In this document: one piece after another, positions 10,026 to 17,678 of the stretch
Layout: every line of letters begins with the position of its first letter
Numbering within the stretch: the first letter of the stretch is position 1
Assembly (NCBI GenBank): GCA_947652115.1
Contig: OX393562.1
Location: forward strand, 9,339,551-9,403,550
Direction of reading: 5' to 3'
Length of the DNA stretch: 64,000 bases
Source: Blastomussa wellsi
Lineage: Eukaryota > Cnidaria > Anthozoa > Scleractinia > Plerogyridae
Position numbers and translations under genes: made by a program
Notes under the pieces: generated by a model
The model's input: the letters and a program-made list of their open reading frames with translations, nothing else
What the model was told of the DNA's origin: nothing
The model's database searches: none

Positions 10026-10029
10026 AATA

Positions 10030-10790
10030 TTATAATTGCACAGACTCAAATTGCTTTCCCAAAATATTCATTTGCGAGTCGCCGATCACGAAAACGTGGC
10101 AGTTAACATTGCCTGAGCCGCTGAGCTTTCGCTCGATCTCGAGCTGAGCCCCGTCTTTTGTGTTCACAAGCCGTGTGCCACTGCCGTGCAGCGTCTTATC
10201 TTTCATGGAGTGCAAATCGATCAGAAGCCCAAACTTGTCTTCGCTCCAGAACTTTTTCAGATTCATGTGCTTGTTTTTTGCCTTGCCAAAGAAGCGGTCA
10301 ACTTCGCTCCAAAAATCTTTTCCTTAGAGGCCATTGTTGAAGAGCATGTTTGGCGTGCCGTTCACCGTAACACTCACTTTCGTCAGGTCTGGGTTGATAT
10401 ACTTTTCTGAATCCCTGGTACCGGCTGTGTATAGCTCAATGAAGAGAAGAAGTATGCCTTTCAGGGATCTTCTCTGGGGGTTTACTCTGAGGGTAATACT
10501 TGAGTCAGTGCTTTTTGAGAAGGTGAACTCCTTTCCCTCGTAGTACACCTTGCTTGCCTCGTCCTCCAAGGTCTTGCTTCTAATCATTTCGTACTCGAGC
10601 TGGATGTTTTTCAGCTTGTATTGCAGTTTTTCTGGATCAGGGCCTTTTACAACATGTGAGGCCGGCACAAGTTTCAACTCAAAAACGAGATTGTGATAGA
10701 GCGCTTGGGGATAAAAGACTCCGTGGTTTTTCAGAATCTGGTGGTCCAGCCGGATCCGGTATTTCGTTCCGAAAACTTTGGAGAGCCGGC
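10030..10790 (-). pseudogene. Major capsid protein, 5'-truncated (element 1)
   Basis: Family of the 415-aa capsid protein. Homology begins abruptly near 10790 (FGTKYRIRLDHQ), so about the first 160 residues are missing. The remaining frame has a stop at about 10324 and then goes on to the normal C-terminus (NVNCHVFVIGDSQMNI) ending at 10030. A deletion joins its broken 5' side directly to the end of the 582-aa family gene (10792). Confidence 0.8.
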
Positions 10791-10791
10791 G

Positions 10792-10945
10792 TTAACGCAA
10801 TGCAAAGAAAGCCAACCCCGCAACTGCAACCGCGCCAACAGCGACAGCTATTTTGTTGTTGAGATGGCTGTCTGAGCCAGCCGAGGGTGTTGGTTCTTCT
10901 GTTTGCACTTCTTCTGTTGCTGGACTTGCAGGCTTTGGATCTTTT
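10792..10945 (-). pseudogene. C-terminal stub of the 582-aa tail-anchored protein (element 1)
   Basis: About 50 codons matching the end of the protein at 17679-19427: a Pro/Thr/Glu-rich linker, SAGSDSH, and a hydrophobic anchor (IAVAVGAVAVAGLAFFAL), ending at TAA 10794-10792. Everything upstream is lost at about 10945, where minor capsid DNA in the opposite direction begins. The stub lacks the acidic Glu-Ser tail of the element 2 copy. Confidence 0.65.
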
Positions 10946-10978
10946 TTGAAATTGAAAATTTATTTGGAACAAAATAAA

Positions 10979-11695
10979 ATGGTTGTGCTTACTATTGTTG
11001 CAACAGAAAACGATCACACTGTTTACTTTGACAATCCAATTCAGAACCCGAGATTTATCAGACTGCTGGGTTGTTCGCTTTTCAACTCGTGGCACAACTT
11101 AAGAAAATTGGGGAAAGTGTTTTATGAAAGGAAACTTAAAGAAAAGCCAATTAAAGATCTAAAACTTCTTGAAACTCTTGCAAAGTCTCATGAAACTCTT
11201 TTGTTCCCTGGGAACTATGATCTCAAAAGTATCCAAAACTTTTTGAACAAAGATTTCCCAGAAGATAATCTGTTTTCTGCAACGCTGGGAACATTTGGGA
11301 GAACACTAATCATTGCTCCAAACAAAGAAAAAATTAACGAAAAATTTAGTTTTAATGACAGTCTGAAATTTTTTCTTGACAAAAACGGCGGTGATGTTGT
11401 TTACACACAAATTGTTGTCGATGGTTTAAAAACTGAGAACTTTTATTTTATCCACTGCGATTTAGTGGACAGTGAGCAGAACCTTTTCAAAGGAAAGCGT
11501 TCGAGTGTTCTTGCAAGCTTTGATATCAAAGGCAAACCTTATGAAAAAGTTACATATCAGAGCGGAGAACATGTTTTGAGAGGCACAAATAAAACCAGAG
11601 AAGTTCATAGTTTAAACATCTCTGTCAAAAATGAAAATGGCGAACTGTTTGACTTTCATGGGTTCCCAATTTATTTCCTTTTAGAAATAAATTGA
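10979..11695 (+). CDS. Jelly-roll minor capsid (penton-like) candidate, 238 aa (element 1)
   Basis: Intact frame from ATG 10979. It matches the 224-aa protein of element 2 (16024-16698): both start MVVLTI.AT, have SxxNSWxNL near residue 35, a central FYFIHCDLVDSEQNLFKGKR block, and end with VxSLxISVKNENGELFDFxG. The pattern is that of small beta-rich proteins found beside the capsid gene in invertebrate Polintons and adintoviruses, where a single jelly-roll vertex protein is expected. The role is inferred from context and strand pattern. It faces outward, opposite to the element 2 copy relative to the capsid gene. Confidence 0.6.
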   Translation: MVVLTIVATENDHTVYFDNPIQNPRFIRLLGCSLFNSWHNLRKLGKVFYERKLKEKPIKDLKLLETLAKSHETLLFPGNYDLKSIQNFLNKDFPEDNLFSATLGTFGRTLIIAPNKEKINEKFSFNDSLKFFLDKNGGDVVYTQIVVDGLKTENFYFIHCDLVDSEQNLFKGKRSSVLASFDIKGKPYEKVTYQSGEHVLRGTNKTREVHSLNISVKNENGELFDFHGFPIYFLLEIN

Positions 11696-11707
11696 AATTA
11701 TTATACC

Positions 11708-12508
11708 ATGTCTTCGTCAAATGTGTTGCAGAGTGCTCCGCCTATTTATCCTGAGCTTCCCCTGGAAAGAACCGAAATTTTCCGTCTAAGTGAAATCAGC
11801 AAAATTGAAAAAGAAATCTCCGATGAGGTTGAACACCGAAGAGTTGTATTGAAAATATACAAGAAAGCCCGGAAAGTGATTCATTATTCCACGGTTTCTC
11901 TCGGCGTTGGAAGTGCGTTCCTTTCTTCTGGTGCCGTCGCAAGTTCTTTAATGGGCGTTGGAATTGTTGTCGGAGCGCCTGTTGCCGGAATAGCTGCGCT
12001 CCTTGGATTTGCTTCGACAGGCCTTGCTGCTGTTAACAGGAAGCTTGAGAGGAAGGTCAAAAAACATACAAAAATTCAAGCTTTGGCTCAAGCAAAACAC
12101 GACTCTATCAAAAGTTCCGTTTCTCAAGCTCTCGATGACGGCAATGTTTCTGACGCTGAATTTAAAATGATCTCTCGTGAAATGGAAAAATATCGCGAAT
12201 TAAAAGAAAGATTGCGTGAAAATTTCGCCGATAAACCTTCTCTTTCTCCAGACATTGAAACGATAAAAAAACAGGTTCGCCTAGAACTTCGAGAAGAACT
12301 TCGGAAAAAACTGTCGGCGTCCAGGGCAAATTTGAATCGAAAAAAAAAATTACATCTGAGTGTTAGTCACGACTGTCACGCTCACCGAGTTGTCTCGTTT
12401 CCTGTGCCTCTTGTATGGCCTGAACAACTTCGTATGTTATTTGTTTGTTTTCTTTTTGCCAAACAGGCAGGAACCGCCTTCTATTGCGTATGCAATTATA
12501 TGAATTAA
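11708..12508 (+). CDS. Two-helix membrane protein, stop codon lost (element 1)
   Basis: A 266-codon frame starting 12 bases after the minor capsid gene. It matches the 220-aa protein of element 2 (16931-17593): VEHRRVVLKIYKKARKVIHYS, two Gly/Ala-rich hydrophobic segments (about residues 65-110, GIVVGAPVAGIAALLGFAST), then KHTKIQALAQAKHDSI and a charged C-terminus ending SRANLN. There the family stop TGA has become CGA, so translation would run on for over 40 unrelated residues. Otherwise undamaged. Common in cnidarian Polintons; function unknown, probably a membrane-bound virion or infection protein. Confidence 0.6.
   Translation: MSSSNVLQSAPPIYPELPLERTEIFRLSEISKIEKEISDEVEHRRVVLKIYKKARKVIHYSTVSLGVGSAFLSSGAVASSLMGVGIVVGAPVAGIAALLGFASTGLAAVNRKLERKVKKHTKIQALAQAKHDSIKSSVSQALDDGNVSDAEFKMISREMEKYRELKERLRENFADKPSLSPDIETIKKQVRLELREELRKKLSASRANLNRKKKLHLSVSHDCHAHRVVSFPVPLVWPEQLRMLFVCFLFAKQAGTAFYCVCNYMN
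12363..12500 (-). pseudogene. Remnant of a tiny conserved ORF (PVWQK peptide, element 1)
   Basis: The minus strand encodes a C-terminal peptide with PVWQKEN, QIT and VVQAIQEAQ, ending at TAA 12365-12363. Element 2 has the matching peptide at 16731-16856 (PVWQKDVRQIT). In both it lies at the 3' end of the two-helix membrane gene, though relative strands differ. No ATG is visible in this copy. Conservation in two elements suggests it was coding. Confidence 0.35.
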
Positions 12509-12603
12509 CAACAAACACATGCCGCTTTCTCTCTTTTCAACTTCCGTTCAAAACAGAATGTTCTTGAACTTCCGGTTTCTGGCCTCACATGGAACTTATA
12601 AGA

Positions 12604-12761
12604 AGACAATAACTTTTTCACGTGCTTAACAATAGATTCATACCAAATCACCCTAACAACTGAAAATTTATAAATAGTTTTTAAATTTACTTTTCAAACA
12701 GTTTGTTGTTAGGGTGATTTGGTATGTATCTATTGTTTTGCACGTGAAAACGTAATTGTTT
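12604..12761. repeat. Foldback hairpin, MITE-like (element 1)
   Basis: Arms of about 55 bases (12604-12660 and 12706-12761) are imperfect reverse complements: CACGTGCTTAACAATAGATT faces AATCTATTGTTTTGCACGTG-like sequence, and ACCAAATCACCCTAACAAC faces its exact complement. The 45-base loop is AT-rich. It sits between the last gene and the right terminal repeat. It may be a small foldback transposon or a remnant of terminal DNA; no target duplication is obvious. Confidence 0.6.
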
Positions 12762-12869
12762 CAGTGGCTGTTCACATGATATTTTGGGAAAAACCCATTC
12801 ACACCAGCGCGGATCAAATGTATTTTTTACTATGATTTCAAATTTTTTTTCCGCTATCGTTTGGACTGC

Positions 12870-13434
12870 AAAGTCTGCTTACATTTCTTCAAATGGAAAT
12901 ATGTTTCCTTCACACCGCTCGCTTGGCGGGTCACGCTCTTTTGCTTCAAATTTGGTTGATGAAATTTGCTTTTTTTTTCACTCTCGTTGTGATTGTCACA
13001 CATGTTTTGAGATTGCAAATTTGGTTGCTGAAATTTGCTTGCTTTCTTTCACTCTCAAAACTCGTGTTTTTGTCGCTCACTTGGTTGGTTTGTTGTTTCG
13101 CTTGGCGGGTTTGTTGTTCTGGTTTCCCACACACATTTGCTTCCCTCGCTTGGTGGGTTTTTTGTTTCGCTTGGCTTGGCTTGGCGGGTTTGTCCGCCGC
13201 TTGGCTTGGGTCACGCTCTTTTGTTTGGCTCACATTCGCTTCCCTCGCTTGGTTGGTTTGTTGTTTCGCTTGGCTTGGCTTGGCTTGGCTGGTTTGTCCA
13301 CCGCTTGGCACACACAAGCTACCAACCCGCTGCCACCCCCCTGCCACCCCCGTGGCACCCCTGCCACCCATGCCACCACCCCCTGCCACCAACTGTGCAC
13401 CAGCTGTGCCAGAACCACCATCGAAACTGTGTGT
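12870..13434. repeat. Right terminal inverted repeat of element 1
   Basis: Complement of 2050-2612 plus 22 outer bases. Its complement strand starts ACACACAGTTTCGATGGTGG and then TTCTGGC, closely like the end of element 2 (ACACACATAACACTGGGTGG, then TTCTGGC). That resemblance and the TACTGA at 13435-13440 fix the terminus. Long ORFs on both strands here are by-products of the CCAAG and CCACC repeats. Confidence 0.85.
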
Positions 13435-13440
13435 TACTGA
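13435..13440. repeat. Target site duplication TACTGA, right (element 1)
   Basis: Second copy of the six bases at 2044-2049, directly outside the right terminal repeat. The 192-aa family gene of element 0 resumes here. Confidence 0.8.
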
Positions 13441-13496
13441 ATAATTACTCAGAAATAGTCAGCAATTCCTCACAAAAAAATTATTTTCTCAATTAA
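13441..13496 (+). pseudogene. 192-aa family protein, 3' end (element 0)
   Basis: Last codons of the gene begun at 1464-2049, ending at TAA 13494-13496. The AATAATTAC immediately after the target duplication matches the corresponding 3' end in element 2 (near 23384). It shows that the gene was open to its end when element 1 inserted. Confidence 0.65.
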
Positions 13497-13519
13497 ATAT
13501 ATTTTGTTTTCATGTAACT

Positions 13520-13900
13520 ATGGCTGAAGAACAGCAACAGCACCCGTCCGCTCAAGCAATCTCTGAACCACAGGTAAGCCAAGTAACTTCACCAACTCCG
13601 GCAACAAGGCCTGCCAAAACTCCCAAGCGAGTGGCTGCTGGCAAACTAACGGCTGAGAAAATAAGGCAGGCCCGGGAAGCACAGAAAAAAGCTTATCTCG
13701 AGGCTACTGCCATAATTGCAAGAGAGAAGGAAAAAAATCTGCGCCTACTGCTCCTGAGCCGGTTCAAGAGACTGCACCACAGCCCACTGCAGCTGATTCC
13801 AAAGTTTCAAATGGTCTCAGCACAACCCAATGGATCTCAAGCATCTCCGCAGCCATCAAGAATACCGCAGCCCAAAACAGGCATTCACTCGATGGATTAG
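13520..13900 (+). pseudogene. Basic/membrane protein, 161-aa family, frameshifted (element 0)
   Basis: ATG at 13520 follows AAATATATTTTG. The frame carries Pro/Thr/Gln-rich residues, then AKTPKRVAAGK and a basic helix (QAREAQKKAYLEA). The frame shifts near 13735, where the reading in another frame continues the family (GLSTTQWIS); the C-terminal anchor region is shortened. Intact relative at 23444-23929. Confidence 0.65.
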
Positions 13901-13947
13901 CCAGGGGTGAAATTTATTTGAATTTATTTTATGATGTTATATAACAA

Positions 13948-14118
13948 ATGTGGAAAGTACCAGACTTCCAACAGTTAGCGATAAGCATCGCAGCCATTTC
14001 AGGCATTGGCTTAATTTGGGGGGCATTCACGTACAATTGCCTTAAAACTATCTTTTGGATTGCCAAAAATCCTGATCATTTCAAAGAAGTATTTGAGGAA
14101 GAAAAAGGCAAGGAATAA
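13948..14118 (+). CDS. 56-aa single-helix membrane protein (element 0)
   Basis: Intact frame from ATG 13948 to TAA 14116-14118. It has one hydrophobic segment (about residues 12-27, ISIAAISGIGLIWGAF), then IFWIAKNPDHFKEVFEEEK. It matches the first half of the 95-aa protein of element 1 (8469-8756). Gene position is the same, between the 161-aa and 73-aa family genes. Absent from element 2. Unknown function. Confidence 0.5.
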   Translation: MWKVPDFQQLAISIAAISGIGLIWGAFTYNCLKTIFWIAKNPDHFKEVFEEEKGKE

Positions 14119-14156
14119 TTTCAATTAAATATTTTTTTATCTTCTCTATAACCAAC

Positions 14157-14303
14157 ATGTCCGACAATAAGCTCGTGAAAACAGTAGCAGGTGATCCTTC
14201 TAATTCTATCGAAAACTACGCAATGTTCAAAGCTGTAATGGCGGAGAGCGTTGCACTCAAACAGTGTCTTGAGGACCAGAAAATCCTTTCCACCAACGCC
14301 TAA
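14157..14303 (+). CDS. 73-aa family protein, in-frame internal deletion (element 0)
   Basis: A 48-codon frame starting MSDNKLVK and ending YxxEDQK-like CLEDQKILSTNA. Compared with the 73-aa protein of element 2, residues of about 10 to 35, including the Gly-rich hydrophobic segment, are missing without loss of frame. It lies just upstream of the 141-aa family gene, as in element 2. Probably a decayed copy. Confidence 0.5.
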   Translation: MSDNKLVKTVAGDPSNSIENYAMFKAVMAESVALKQCLEDQKILSTNA

Positions 14304-14348
14304 AATTCTGTATTTGAAAATACCTCTGGTAATATATAATCACAAAGC

Positions 14349-14774
14349 ATGGCAAGTATCGTGATTATGGTTGGCGGGGCTGTGTTGAACGCAGTGGCTT
14401 TTATCAGCGGTAATTATCTCGCGAGGGCTTTTGGGGGCGGTGACAAAGCAGCACAAGAAGAAAAAGTACGCCATGATAAAGCTCTCGAGGCGTATCAAGC
14501 TGCGTACGCAAAATACACCCGTGACCACACCAAACATCTGGACTAGATTGCGACAAACACGCAAATAAAGGAGCAGGCCAAGCAGAACTTTACCAATGCT
14601 GACTACGCCTTAAAACTCTGCAACCAGGCGCATCCTGAATAACGAATGATACCTCCCAAAGAGCCCAAGTTCTCTGATTTCTATCAGTCAAGCGAGCAGC
14701 AGAAAAATGGTGAACTCGTGTTTGTGGGTGCTGGGGCACTCACTCTGGGCTACGCAGCCGTCCGGATCCTTTAA
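14349..14774 (+). pseudogene. 141-aa membrane-associated protein with two stops (element 0)
   Basis: Full-length frame of 142 codons matching 24279-24704, starting MASIVIMVGGAVLNAVAF. Stops are at 14544 (TAG in place of Trp) and 14640 (TAA). The C-terminal hydrophobic end is still readable and TAA 14772-14774 is the family stop. Single-base changes suggest slow decay in place. Confidence 0.8.
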
Positions 14775-14803
14775 ACTTTTTAACTCCTTACTTATATAGT
14801 GCG

Positions 14804-15402
14804 ATGAACGCCAAACTCGCAAAGATATACTACGGCCCTGGGGGATATTGGAAAGACATTGCTGCTATCAAAAAATTATCCGAAGCCGCCAAGGTAGCAG
14901 AAGACACCGCAAAATAGTGACTGGTCAAGCAAGCCCTCTGGCAGATATACCTGCCCGCTCCGAGGCGCATTCCTCGACCAAAATTTGACGTGTCCACACC
15001 CAATGCGGTCCACCAAGCGGACCTTCTTATTCTGCCACACGACAAACTGCCCCGCGGGCGCAAAGTTTTCAAATACGCGCTGCCCGTTGTCAACGTGGCC
15101 AGCCACTTCAAAGAGGCCAAACCCTTGAGTTCGAAAAATTCTGATGAGGTCACCCAGGCCTTTCAGAAGATTTACAAGTGTGCGCCTCTCAAATGGCGTC
15201 GACTGCTGCAGGTTGACGCCGGGCGCGAGTTCATGGGCACTGTTGACATTCATCGCGGCCAGGCCATTGTTGAACGTTTCAACCGCACCCTTGCCGAGCG
15301 CTTGTTCGGGCACCAGTACGCCGTGGAAATGCGACTCCCTGAGGGCCAGCGGTCCACTGCGTGGGTGAAAAGGCTTCCTGAAGTTGTTTTGGCTTTGAAC
15401 AA
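14804..15402 (+). pseudogene. Integrase, stop and deletions, fused to polymerase DNA (element 0)
   Basis: Starts MNAKLAKIYYGPGGYW at 14804, 29 bases after the preceding gene. A TAG lies at 14915. The catalytic D (HQADLL), D (LLQVDAGREF) and E (IVERFNRTL) are visible, but about 18 residues between the second D and E are deleted near 15240. Homology ends at 15402 (ALNNA), where minus-strand polymerase sequence starts, so the 3' part of integrase, the 68-aa family gene and most of the polymerase are gone. Confidence 0.82.
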
Positions 15403-15669
15403 TGCAGCTCTTAGTGCCCTCTTCAAACATTCGTTATCCCTGTTTTGCATGCTGACTATGGCCTTCTTTATTGCCAGATTGGCCGGAAGAGGCAAATAAG
15501 TTCCTCCGCACAGCGGTCGATGGCGTGCGACATTCACGAACACAGTCTTTATCATTTCAACTTCCCATCCTGATCCCTCTACAGTTTTCTATTTCTCCCT
15601 TTGTTCTTTCGAATTTTTGTTTCATCAGTTCTTCATCATCCCTGTTAAAAATGTGCGGTTCTTTTTTTT
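15403..15669 (-). pseudogene. DNA polymerase middle fragment, interrupted by element 2 (element 0)
   Basis: On the minus strand this encodes the region around GGTYLPLPANLA, KKAIV and NRDNECLKRALRAALF, matching residues of about 270-355 of the family, with frame errors. Its upstream part lies at 30529-30777, on the other side of element 2. On its other side it stops at the deletion joint with integrase (15402). Confidence 0.75.
15664..15669. repeat. Target site duplication TTTTTT, left (element 2)
   Basis: Six T's outside the left end of element 2, matched by six T's at 30529-30534. The left run is eight T's long, so the exact edge is slightly ambiguous. The interrupted polymerase reading is consistent across the two sides. 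Confidence 0.7.
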
Positions 15670-15970
15670 ACACACATAACACTGGGTGGTTCTGGCGCAT
15701 GGATTTTTTTGGGTTTTTTTGGGGGATGACGTTGTGGTTTACGCATCCCGGCTCACCAGCTCGCCGGCTCGCCGGGATGTGTACACCACAACTTCATCCC
15801 CCACTCAAACCCAAAAAAATCCATGCGCCCAGAGACCACCCAGTATTATGTGTGTGGAATGAACATGGCAAAAACCACTGCGCATAAGAGGAGGCTGCAC
15901 GCCTTCAAATGGAAAACGGGGGCACAGCGCGGCCACAAAATCGGAAAGGCAACTTTCAAGGAAACATTTA
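15670..15970. repeat. Left terminal inverted repeat of element 2, palindromic
   Basis: Matches the complement of about 30231-30528. The outer 190 bases (15670-15858) are an imperfect palindrome: arms of about 85 bases starting ACACACATAACACTGGGTGG face each other around a GC-rich centre near 15752-15775 (GGCTCACCAGCTCGCCGGC). The palindrome's inner arm, read backwards, again looks like an element end. The rest of the repeat carries the start of the small basic ORF at 15859. Confidence 0.9.
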
Positions 15971-16002
15971 AGCATCGGTGTGCACAATTTTTAATTGAAT
16001 AA
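15859..16002 (+). CDS. Small basic ORF starting inside the terminal repeat (element 2)
   Basis: A 47-codon frame starting MNMAKTTAHKRRLHAFKWKT and continuing with many Lys, Arg and His residues. It begins just after the palindrome and ends 21 bases before the minor capsid gene, which is in the same direction. The right terminal repeat carries a copy of the first 25 or so codons (minus strand, about 30363 down) that then diverges. A short, very basic peptide could bind DNA, like the small core proteins of adenoviruses, but this rests on composition alone. It may be a chance ORF. Confidence 0.35.
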   Translation: MNMAKTTAHKRRLHAFKWKTGAQRGHKIGKATFKETFKHRCAQFLIE

Positions 16003-16023
16003 AAAATTCACAATTTATATATC

Positions 16024-16698
16024 ATGGTTGTGCTCACAATAACCGCGACAAAGAACCCGATCACTGTGTTTTTTGAAAAAACAATTCCAGAAGCGAAAAG
16101 TGTTTCATTGCTGTCATGCACGCTTCCAAATTCGTGGTATAATTTGAAAAATAAAGGGGAAATATTTTTGAAAAACGATATCAACAAAATTCTTCTTATA
16201 ATTGAATTACCCCCAGGGCATTATACAGAAAAAATTCTGAAGAAAAAAATAGATGAAAAGGTTGAAACAACAATTATAAAAATTCCGATTGAATTAAATT
16301 CACCTTTCGGACAAATGGAAATAAATAAAGAAGAAATTCAAACTCTTGAATTCAATGAACCTCTGACCAATTTTCTCGGGCTTCCAAAGTCAAGTTTTTC
16401 TTTCAACCATATTATTGTCAAGAAGTTTGCTTCTCCAGACAAATATTTTGTTTACTGTGATTTGGTTGACTCTGAACGCAATCTGGAAAACGGGAAACGG
16501 TCAAAGTTGATTTCAATTTTTGATATAAAGGGGAATCCTTTTGAAAACGTTTATTATAAAAATGATGCTATTTTCAGACAACGTGAAGCAAGCACTGGAC
16601 AACATGTAAACAGTGTCACGCTTGAGGTTAAAGATGAAAATGGAAAATTGTTCGATTTCCGCGGGGAAAAAATAAATTTTGTTTTGCGGATAGATTGA
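16024..16698 (+). CDS. Jelly-roll minor capsid (penton-like) candidate, 224 aa (element 2)
   Basis: ATG 16024 is preceded by TTTATATATC. The protein is predicted beta-rich, with short hydrophobic stretches and no membrane segment: MVVLTITATKNPITVFFEK at the start, LPNSWYNLKN near residue 38, FVYCDLVDSERNLENGKR near 145, and VTLEVKDENGKLFDFRG near the end. Element 1 has a 238-aa relative (10979-11695). Proteins of this size with such an ending accompany the capsid gene in invertebrate Polintons and adintoviruses and are taken as single jelly-roll vertex proteins. I assign that role by context. It reads inward from the left end. Confidence 0.6.
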   Translation: MVVLTITATKNPITVFFEKTIPEAKSVSLLSCTLPNSWYNLKNKGEIFLKNDINKILLIIELPPGHYTEKILKKKIDEKVETTIIKIPIELNSPFGQMEINKEEIQTLEFNEPLTNFLGLPKSSFSFNHIIVKKFASPDKYFVYCDLVDSERNLENGKRSKLISIFDIKGNPFENVYYKNDAIFRQREASTGQHVNSVTLEVKDENGKLFDFRGEKINFVLRID

Positions 16699-16730
16699 TT
16701 GTGACAAGTTTTTTTTTTTTTTTCTGAGGT

Positions 16731-16856
16731 TCACCCAGCTTCCGCTTCAAGCATCGCCTCAACAACTTGTTGGGTTATCTGTCTGACATCTTTCTGCCAA
16801 ACGGGTGTGGAAAATTCTTCCAGAATAACGAAAATCATGTGAAATATCGTGATCAT
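16731..16856 (-). CDS. Tiny conserved ORF, 41 aa (PVWQK peptide, element 2)
   Basis: ATG at 16856, stop TGA 16733-16731. The N-terminal third is hydrophobic (MITIFHMIFVILEEF) and the rest is amphipathic: PVWQKDVRQITQQVVEAMLE. The PVWQK..QIT..VV.A..EA pattern recurs in element 1 (12363-12500). It sits between the minor capsid gene and the 3' end of the two-helix gene. It might instead be the last exon or a separate tail of the neighbouring gene. Small, so uncertain. Confidence 0.4.
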   Translation of the reverse strand: MITIFHMIFVILEEFSTPVWQKDVRQITQQVVEAMLEAEAG

Positions 16857-16930
16857 TTTTGTATATTCAGTAAACATTTAATTGCGTTTTTCAAAAATCA
16901 GAGAGAATTTTTTGTTTTTTCCTTCAAAGT

Positions 16931-17593
16931 TCAGTTCAAATTTGCGCTGGACCCCGCCAGTTTTTTTCGAAACTCTTCTTGAATATCTTTTTTTATTTTT
17001 TCAATATCAGGATATGGTGGAGGTGACTCGGACGGTTTTTTGACGAACTTTGATCGCAAAGCCTCTTTAAGTTGCCGATATTTTTGAATTTCACTTGAAA
17101 TTTTTTGGAATTCAGAGTCTGAAACACTGTTGTCATTCAGAGCTTTGGACACATAACTGTTTATAGTGTCATGTTTTGCAATAGCCAGAGCATGAATTTT
17201 CGTGTGTTTGTCGGCTTTTCTTTCAAGCTTTTTGTTCAAGACAGCCAGACCTGTGGAAGCAAAACCTGAAAGACCAGCAATTGCCGCAATTGGAGCACCA
17301 ACCACAATGCCGACCCCAGTGAGAGAAGTTGCAAAGGCTGTGGAAGACAGGCCGGCTGACAAAACCCCGAGACATGCTGCGGAATAGTGAATCACTTTCC
17401 GAGCTTTTTTGTATTTTTTCAAAACGAGCCTGTAATGTTCGGCCTGATCGGCAATTTCTTTTTCAATTTTACTTATCGCAGTAAGCCGGAAATTCTCGGC
17501 ATTTGTTGTTTCAGCAGAGAGGTTTGGATATAATCTGCTTTGTGTTTCAACCTCATCCGGAGGAGCGCTCGGCAAAACAGGTGATGAATACAT
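16931..17593 (-). CDS. Two-helix membrane protein, 220 aa (element 2)
   Basis: The start MYSSPVLPSAPP at 17593 is chosen because homology to the element 1 copy (11708-12508) begins there; the frame is open further upstream. Order: Pro-rich N-terminus, charged helix (ISKIEKEIADQAEHYRLVL), KKYKKARKVIHYS, two hydrophobic Gly/Ala-rich segments at about residues 75-125 (GVGIVVGAPIAAIAGLSGF), then KHTKIHALAIAKHDTI, and a charged C-terminus with a Pro-rich break and a final helix. Probably membrane-inserted as a hairpin. Frequent in cnidarian Polintons, function unknown. It is convergent with the minor capsid gene. Confidence 0.65.
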   Translation of the reverse strand: MYSSPVLPSAPPDEVETQSRLYPNLSAETTNAENFRLTAISKIEKEIADQAEHYRLVLKKYKKARKVIHYSAACLGVLSAGLSSTAFATSLTGVGIVVGAPIAAIAGLSGFASTGLAVLNKKLERKADKHTKIHALAIAKHDTINSYVSKALNDNSVSDSEFQKISSEIQKYRQLKEALRSKFVKKPSESPPPYPDIEKIKKDIQEEFRKKLAGSSANLN

Positions 17594-17678
17594 TTTGTAT
17601 TGAACACAAAAATAATGGAAAACGATTTTATTTTGTTCCGTGCAATTTTTCAATTGAAAAATAACAGGGAAAAAGAAA

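Larger units (their letters stand above)
2050..13434. mobile_element. Element 1: decayed Polinton nested in element 0
   Basis: An 11.4-kb element with inverted terminal repeats of about 560 bp (2050-2612 and 12870-13434) and a TACTGA target duplication. It lies in the opposite orientation to element 2: polymerase (+) at the left, then integrase, small proteins, ATPase and capsid all on the minus strand. Most genes are broken: the polymerase has stops and frameshifts, the integrase two stops, and a deletion near 10790 fuses capsid to the end of the 582-aa family gene. The minor capsid and two-helix membrane genes at the right are nearly intact but face the other way from those in element 2. 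Confidence 0.85.
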
